Source: Lysobacter firmicutimachus
GTDB taxonomy: Bacteria > Pseudomonadota > Gammaproteobacteria > Xanthomonadales > Xanthomonadaceae
Direction of reading: 5' to 3'
NCBI RefSeq assembly: GCF_037027445.1
Contig: NZ_JBANDL010000002.1
Span: forward strand, 1,736,001 to 1,800,000
Length of the DNA stretch: 64,000 nucleotides
Shown piece by piece: positions 59,601 through 64,000 of this stretch. Below the pieces are notes generated by a model, which saw only the letters and a program-made list of their open reading frames with translations, was not told where the DNA came from and did no database searches. Both the position numbers and the translations under genes were made by a program. Within the stretch, counting starts at the first letter, position 1; each line of letters opens with the position of its first letter.

Positions 59601-62252
59601 ATGCAGACAGACACGCTCAACAAGATTTGCGAACGCCTTGAACAAGATTTCGGGTTCAAGAAGCGAAAGCAGTACTACCAAGACGGTAAGTGCCCTGAGT
59701 GCGGACAGAAAGAACTGTTCACGCTCCGCGACAATCCGAACGCGCTTAAGTGCGGTCGGGAGAACAATTGCGGTGCCGTGATCTTCGTTCGGGATTTGTA
59801 CCCGGACCTGTTCAAGAACTATTCGGCCCGCTTTAAGCAGACCGACACCGCGCCGCATGCGGCGGCGGATGCCTATTTGTCAGAGGCGCGCGGGTTCGAT
59901 CTTTCCCGCTTGCGTGGCCTGTATACGCAAGAGCTGCACCGCGATCCCGAACTCAAGATCACCACGGCCACGGTGCGTTTTCCGCTGGTGAACGGCATTT
60001 GGTGGGAGCGCTTCATTGACCACGCCGACCGGTTCGGCAAGCAAAAGGCCAAGTTCGCGCCCGGGAAGGATCGTGCCGGCGAATGGTGGCAGATGGAGGA
60101 CACCGCCGCGTGGCCGTCCGAAATCTGGCTGACCGAGGGCGTGTTCGACGCAATCGCCCTGGAGCATCACGGCATAGCGGCCCGTGCGCTCATGTCGTGC
60201 AACAGCTATCCCGACAAGGCGTTGGCGCGGCTGCGCGCCGCGTGCGAGGTCGCCGGCAAGCGATTGCCAACCCTGGTTTGGGCGCTGCACAACGACAACG
60301 CGGGCCGCACGTACACGCTCAAATGGCATCACAGAGCCAAGGCGGATGGATGGAAGTCCAAGGCCGCGCAGATTCCGCAGAGCGGCCGGAACAAGATCGA
60401 CTGGAACGATGCGCACTTGCGCGGCGCAATGAAGCCCAGCGACCGCGATACCTATCTTTACGAAGGTGCATTGCTGTGCGCGGTGTCGCCTTCCAAGAAA
60501 GCGCGAATCATCTACAAGCGCGAGGAACGCGCGACGTTCCATTTTTCGCATGGAAATCGGCTGTATTGGGCCAGCTTCAATGCGGAAGCCTACAACAAGG
60601 CCAAAGACAAGCTGGAAGGTGAGAGCACTGGAATGACCGAACAAGAGCTGCGCGACAAAGCGTTGAACGATTCGCTGTGCGTTTCCGAAATCTGCAATTG
60701 CCACCCGCAGCCGCTTTACTACCAATCCAATCGCCTGACCGGCGAGAGTTGGTATTACTACCGCATCACGTTTCCGCCCGGCCCGTACCACAAGACCGAA
60801 ATCAAGGACACGTTCACCGCCAATCAACTGACATCGGCAACCGAATTCCGAAATCGTCTCTTGCACATGGCGTCGGGAGCGATCTGGGATGGCACGACGC
60901 CGCAGGTCATCCGGCTGTCGAAAGATACGCTGTTCGGCCTCAAGACCGTTGAGACCATCCCGTTCATTGGCTATGCCCGCGAACACGGCTGCTATGTCTT
61001 CGGCGACGTGGCTGTGAAGGACGGCGCCGTCTACAAGCGCAACGACGAAGACTTTTTCGATATCGGAAAGCTGTCGCTCAAGAGCTTGAACGAAAGCATC
61101 GGATTAGCGATCAACACCAAGCGCGAGGAGTACCGCAGCGATTGGCTGAACATGATCTGGGCGTGCTACGGGGTCAAAGGCATTGTGTCGTTGGCGTTCT
61201 GGTTCGGCTCGCTGTTTGCCGAGCAAATCCGCGCCAAACAACAGAGTTTGCCGTTTATCGAAATGTCCGGCGAGCCCGGCACCGGCAAATCGACCTTGAT
61301 CGAATTCCTGTGGAAGCTGGTAGGTCGCACCGGGCACGAAGGCATGGACCCGGCCAAGTCCACGTTGGCCGGTCGCATGCGCACCTTTACCCAGGTCGCC
61401 AATCTGCCGGTGGTGCTGATCGAATCCGACCGTGGCAAAGAGGACGATCTAAAGCTAAAGAAGTTCGATTGGGAAGAAATCAAGCCGCTGTTCAACGGGC
61501 ACATTGGCCGCTCGATCGGTGTCAAGAACTCGGGCACCGACACTTACGAGCCGCCGTTCCGCGCGTCGATTGTGATCGAACAGAACGCGCCCGTGTCGGC
61601 AAGCAAACCTGTGCTTGAGCGCATCGTGCATATGACGTTCGACAAGTCATTGCACAGTCGTGAGAACAAAGCGATTGCGGAGCAGTTGACCGATATAGAT
61701 GTGTCCGAGGTCTCCGCGTTCGCATTGATGGCGACGCAGCGTGAAGCCGAAGTAATGAAGATCGTCAACGACGCGGCGCGGGACTACAGCAACCAACTGT
61801 TGAGCTTGGCGGACATGAAGAACGTCCGTTTAGCGCATAACCACGCGCAGATTATGGCCTTGGTGGACGCGTTGAAGCTGGTGACGCCGCTGACCGATGA
61901 ACAGCACAGCGCAACGCACGCGGCCTTGATTCAAATGGCACTGGCACGGCAAGTCGCGCTCGATGTTGATCACAAGCACGTGCAAACGTTCTGGGAGCTT
62001 TACGACTTCGTTGGCGGCGACTCGGGTAGTCCGCCCCTCAATCATGCCAACAGCGAAAGTCTGATCGCGCTGAGCCTCGTTGAATTTGAGGCCCGCGTAA
62101 TGCGCGCCGGCATTCGCATGCCGTGTGACCTGTCGGAATTGAAAGACCTTTTGCGCACGTCGCGTGCGCGCAAATTCCTTGACCACAAGAACGTCAAATC
62201 CCGCCTTACCGGCGAGGCGAAAAAGTGCTGGGTGTTCCAGCGCGAAATCTAA
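59601..62252 (+). CDS. Toprim primase-helicase (phage replication protein)
   Basis: 883 residues; ATG 59601, with TTG 59589 as alternative. An N-terminal zinc ribbon has C31, C34, C51 and C57 (CPECGQ...CGRENNCG). A Toprim-like region lies about 170-250 (EIWLTEGVFDAIALEHHG, ALHNDNAGRTY). The helicase part has Walker A GEPGTGKST (557-565) and VVLIESDRG as a Walker B-like strand. It should unwind and prime prophage DNA. P2 itself uses a rolling-circle gpA, so replication mode differs here; the GGTAAC cluster at 25186-25460 is a candidate origin. Confidence 0.88.
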   Translation: MQTDTLNKICERLEQDFGFKKRKQYYQDGKCPECGQKELFTLRDNPNALKCGRENNCGAVIFVRDLYPDLFKNYSARFKQTDTAPHAAADAYLSEARGFDLSRLRGLYTQELHRDPELKITTATVRFPLVNGIWWERFIDHADRFGKQKAKFAPGKDRAGEWWQMEDTAAWPSEIWLTEGVFDAIALEHHGIAARALMSCNSYPDKALARLRAACEVAGKRLPTLVWALHNDNAGRTYTLKWHHRAKADGWKSKAAQIPQSGRNKIDWNDAHLRGAMKPSDRDTYLYEGALLCAVSPSKKARIIYKREERATFHFSHGNRLYWASFNAEAYNKAKDKLEGESTGMTEQELRDKALNDSLCVSEICNCHPQPLYYQSNRLTGESWYYYRITFPPGPYHKTEIKDTFTANQLTSATEFRNRLLHMASGAIWDGTTPQVIRLSKDTLFGLKTVETIPFIGYAREHGCYVFGDVAVKDGAVYKRNDEDFFDIGKLSLKSLNESIGLAINTKREEYRSDWLNMIWACYGVKGIVSLAFWFGSLFAEQIRAKQQSLPFIEMSGEPGTGKSTLIEFLWKLVGRTGHEGMDPAKSTLAGRMRTFTQVANLPVVLIESDRGKEDDLKLKKFDWEEIKPLFNGHIGRSIGVKNSGTDTYEPPFRASIVIEQNAPVSASKPVLERIVHMTFDKSLHSRENKAIAEQLTDIDVSEVSAFALMATQREAEVMKIVNDAARDYSNQLLSLADMKNVRLAHNHAQIMALVDALKLVTPLTDEQHSATHAALIQMALARQVALDVDHKHVQTFWELYDFVGGDSGSPPLNHANSESLIALSLVEFEARVMRAGIRMPCDLSELKDLLRTSRARKFLDHKNVKSRLTGEAKKCWVFQREI

Positions 62253-62318
62253 GCGGTCCCGGCGGGAGAGCGGCAACTCTCCCCAAGGGCCATCACCACG
62301 AAGCAACGGAGAGAAACC

Positions 62319-62930
62319 ATGCGACACACGACCGACAAAACGCCGGAAGCAACCGCACGCCACGCGGATCACAGCGCCGGGACCGATAGGAAGGCTAGCA
62401 CGGTCGAAAAAATCGGCAGCTTGCTTGCCGCGCATGCCCGCGCGGCCGTCACTTATTTGGACGCAGCCCAAGAACGCTATTTGGCCGAAGCCCGGCAGCG
62501 GCGTGCGATGGCCGCCGCCATGCGTCTAAATCCGTTGTTACCCCGCGACAAGCGCCACCAAGCCGCAGCGTCGGCGGAAGTTCGCGCCGGTTTCGCCGAC
62601 GACAAGGCGTCGCACTACGCGGCGCGAGCAGCGCAGTTGCGGGCGCTCAACCCGGAACTACAGCCGTCGCCGCAAGTCCGTGTCGTCATCGCCGCGCAGG
62701 TCAACCGAATCGACGTGACCGCTTATTGGCCGCAGGGGCAGGGCGCCGCGCTGACCCAAAGCCGCGAACGCCTGGACGCACACTTGTGGCTCATCACGGG
62801 CGCCCATTGGGGCGACCACCTGGAAACGCTGGGGCCGGCGCTGTGCGAGTTTCTAGACGGGTTGCCGATGGCCTTGGATGTGGCCGACAGCTTGCGGTGC
62901 GGAGCATCCGAGGGTGCCCGCCATGGTTAA
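62319..62930 (+). CDS. Hypothetical early protein
   Basis: 203 residues. Ala/Arg-rich helical N-terminal half (VEKIGSLLAAHARAAVTYLDAAQERYLAEARQRRAMAAAM) and a mixed C-terminal half with VRVVIAAQVNRIDVTAYWP, WLITGAHWGDHLETLGPALCEFLDGLP. No recognised domain. ACGGAGAGAAACC precedes the ATG. First of a tightly overlapping set that runs to the window edge. Confidence 0.7.
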   Translation: MRHTTDKTPEATARHADHSAGTDRKASTVEKIGSLLAAHARAAVTYLDAAQERYLAEARQRRAMAAAMRLNPLLPRDKRHQAAASAEVRAGFADDKASHYAARAAQLRALNPELQPSPQVRVVIAAQVNRIDVTAYWPQGQGAALTQSRERLDAHLWLITGAHWGDHLETLGPALCEFLDGLPMALDVADSLRCGASEGARHG

Positions 62931-63108
62931 GCCCATCGGAATCATGGGCGTGGTGCGCACCTGGGCTATGGCCTGGGAGCGCAGGCGCGCCCAGGCGGCC
63001 CACCGCCGCGAGGTCCGGCGCGTCCTGGCGGCCTGCGCTGTAACGGCGACTGGCTTGCGCGCTCCGCAGTCGCCCCAGGCCGTGCGCCGCTCTTGGGAGG
63101 CGACATGA
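62923..63108 (+). CDS. Small basic protein
   Basis: 61 residues, Arg/Ala-rich (MAWERRRAQAAHRREVRRVLAAC). Overlaps the previous gene by 8 bases and the next by ATGA. No motif recognised; charge suggests nucleic-acid binding. Confidence 0.55.
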   Translation: MVKPIGIMGVVRTWAMAWERRRAQAAHRREVRRVLAACAVTATGLRAPQSPQAVRRSWEAT

Positions 63109-63413
63109 CGCAACGACAGGTCGCCCATCAGGTCACCTTGCCCGCCTGCGCCCAGGGGCACGCCGTTCGGCACGTCCACGACTTGCGGCGGCCGGAAGCT
63201 GGCGGCGGGCACCTTCTGGAATGCGAGTGCCGGCAAACGGCGAAATACGCCTGTGTCGGCGACGCCCTGCGGCAGTGGCGGCGGATGAACGCCAAGCGCC
63301 GCGCCGCGATCCGGCGCAGCGAGCCGGCGGCGCCGGCCGCACAGCCAGCGCCGGCAACGCTGGCCGGCATTCTGCAATTCCCCCTGGCCTTTGTCCGAGG
63401 GTCGGGCGCATGA
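63105..63413 (+). CDS. Small Cys-containing protein (zinc-ribbon-like)
   Basis: 102 residues from ATG 63105. LPACAQGHAVRHVHDLRRPEAGGGHLLECECRQTAKYAC arranges Cys and His residues as a possible zinc site, followed by a basic stretch (RQWRRMNAKRRAAIRR) and an Ala/Pro linker. Coupled by ATGA to both neighbours. Confidence 0.6.
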   Translation: MTQRQVAHQVTLPACAQGHAVRHVHDLRRPEAGGGHLLECECRQTAKYACVGDALRQWRRMNAKRRAAIRRSEPAAPAAQPAPATLAGILQFPLAFVRGSGA

Positions 63414-63631
63414 GGAAAACCATGAACCGATTTGGTGGCCGGCATGCGCCACTGGACGGCGGCCCCGTCTCGGGCCAGCGAGACAGCGGAGCCCGGTCGC
63501 CGCTGACCGTGATGGCCCGCCGCTGCCATCGCTGCAATACCGCGCGGGCGGTCGGCGGCGGGCGGGTGCGGATCGTTCAGCAACGCGGATGCCGGGTAAA
63601 CGTTTTCACCTGCGCGGAGTGCAGCCGATGA
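63410..63631 (+). CDS. Small CxxC...CxxC protein (zinc-ribbon-like)
   Basis: 73 residues from ATG 63410 (ATGA overlap); ATG 63422, with GAGGA before it, is an equally good start. MARRCHRCNTARAVGGGRVRIVQQRGCRVNVFTCAECSR has a CxxC pair at each end, a compact zinc-ribbon pattern. Confidence 0.6.
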   Translation: MRKTMNRFGGRHAPLDGGPVSGQRDSGARSPLTVMARRCHRCNTARAVGGGRVRIVQQRGCRVNVFTCAECSR

Positions 63632-63867
63632 GCCGAACCCCGGATATCGACGCCGGGCAAGTGTGGGTGGCCCGTAAACGGCGCACCCGCACCCCGTCGC
63701 GGCGGGTGGTGGCCGCGATCAACGGCCGTATCTGCTATAGCGCAGGCGGGGACGTGACTCGTTGGTGCCGGCTCCGCGCGTTTCTGGTCTGGCTGCGGCG
63801 CTACAACGCCGTTCGGACCGATCCCCGGCGCCGCCGTGCGCTGTCGGCTTGCTGGCGAGGGGCGTGA
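63628..63867 (+). CDS. Small basic protein
   Basis: 79 residues, strongly basic (VWVARKRRTRTPSRRVVAAI...RRYNAVRTDPRRRRAL). ATGA overlap upstream and TGATG overlap downstream. No known motif. Confidence 0.55.
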   Translation: MSRTPDIDAGQVWVARKRRTRTPSRRVVAAINGRICYSAGGDVTRWCRLRAFLVWLRRYNAVRTDPRRRRALSACWRGA

Positions 63868-64000
63868 TGGCGGTAGCACAGAGCCGAGTGCCGGCATACG
63901 AACGCCTGTTGCGGCGCCAGGAGGTAGAGAGCCGCGTCGGGCTCAAGAAATCGGCGATCTACCAGCGCATCGCAAAAGGGGTGTTCCCCGTCCCGGTTCC
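63867..64000 (+). CDS. AlpA-family regulator / excisionase (partial, C-terminus outside window)
   Basis: About 44 residues visible. RLLRRQEVESRVGLKKSAIYQRIAKGVFPVPV matches the AlpA/MerR-like helix-turn-helix used by phage excisionases and P4-type regulators. It couples to the preceding gene. AlpA-like genes often lie near an element end, which suggests the right attachment site is close. Confidence 0.8.
   Translation, partial: MAVAQSRVPAYERLLRRQEVESRVGLKKSAIYQRIAKGVFPVPV

Larger units (their letters stand above)
23628..64000. mobile_element. P2-like prophage (right end outside window)
   Basis: Contains integrase, Cro/repressor switch, Ogr-type activator, Toprim primase-helicase, and a nearly full set of P2-type genes in blocks: Q,P / O,N,M,L,X, lysis, R,S / J,I,H / V,W,FI,FII,E,T,U,D. 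Structural genes look intact, with coupled starts, a conserved frameshift site and nested Rz1, so it may be inducible. Compared with P2, the J-I-H block precedes V-W, and there are two accessory insertions: 25.9-33.6 kb and 42.9-46.3 kb. The left end rests on the tRNA-like sequence; the right end is not seen. Confidence 0.93.

Noticed and set aside
1..64000. CRISPR arrays, rRNA or insertion sequences
   Set aside because: No regularly spaced repeats, rRNA-like sequence or transposase gene was seen.

Overview
The chromosomal part (about 1-23,600) is GC-rich and looks like a Xanthomonadaceae genome, most likely Lysobacter. It carries GTAGGAGCGGC-type REP elements, an opgD-opgH pair, a phoB-phoR-ppk1-ppx cluster, and the order mltD-gloB-methyltransferase-rnhA-dnaQ familiar from gammaproteobacteria. 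Genus is inferred from gene content and repeat style, not from a marker gene.

Layout of the host part: a truncated glycosyltransferase (minus); osmoregulated periplasmic glucan genes opgD/opgH; a minus-strand phosphate/polyphosphate block (phoB, phoR, ppk1, ppx); a BepA-like M48 protease; glutaredoxin; a carboxymuconolactone-decarboxylase-family protein; NAD-type isocitrate dehydrogenase; two tandem small secreted Cys-rich proteins; an NhaC antiporter; mltD/gloB (minus) divergent from methyltransferase/rnhA/dnaQ; and a PP2C phosphatase.

From about 23,628 to the right edge lies a P2-like prophage. Its left boundary resembles the 3' end of a tRNA-Ser read on the minus strand, with the tRNA terminator still on the chromosomal side; the right boundary is outside the window. 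Order: integrase; a cluster of 13 GGTAAC/GTTACC hexamers inside an imperfect inverted repeat (origin-like); a more A/T-rich toxin/immunity cargo block (25.9-33.6 kb); head genes Q,P (minus) and O,N,M,L; X, holin-like genes, GH19 lysozyme and nested Rz/Rz1; R,S; an accessory slot (diguanylate cyclase, small lipoprotein, two minus-strand unknown genes); J,I,H; V,W; FI,FII,E/E',T,U,D; repressor/Cro-like switch; Ogr activator; Toprim primase-helicase; small basic or Cys-rich proteins; and a truncated AlpA-like regulator.

The late genes appear tied together by a 17-bp dyad, GTGTAA-N5-TTACAC, found between P and O, before J and before V, which fits control by the encoded Ogr-type zinc-finger protein. 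The most unusual material is the cargo: an Imm11-like gene, a 1184-residue AHH-nuclease/peptidoglycan-binding protein with a C-terminus like Xanthomonadales type IV secretion effectors, a short copy of its nuclease domain that has lost all the histidines, and a signal-peptide-bearing RHS tip protein with a probable immunity gene. The second unusual locus is the S-J accessory slot.
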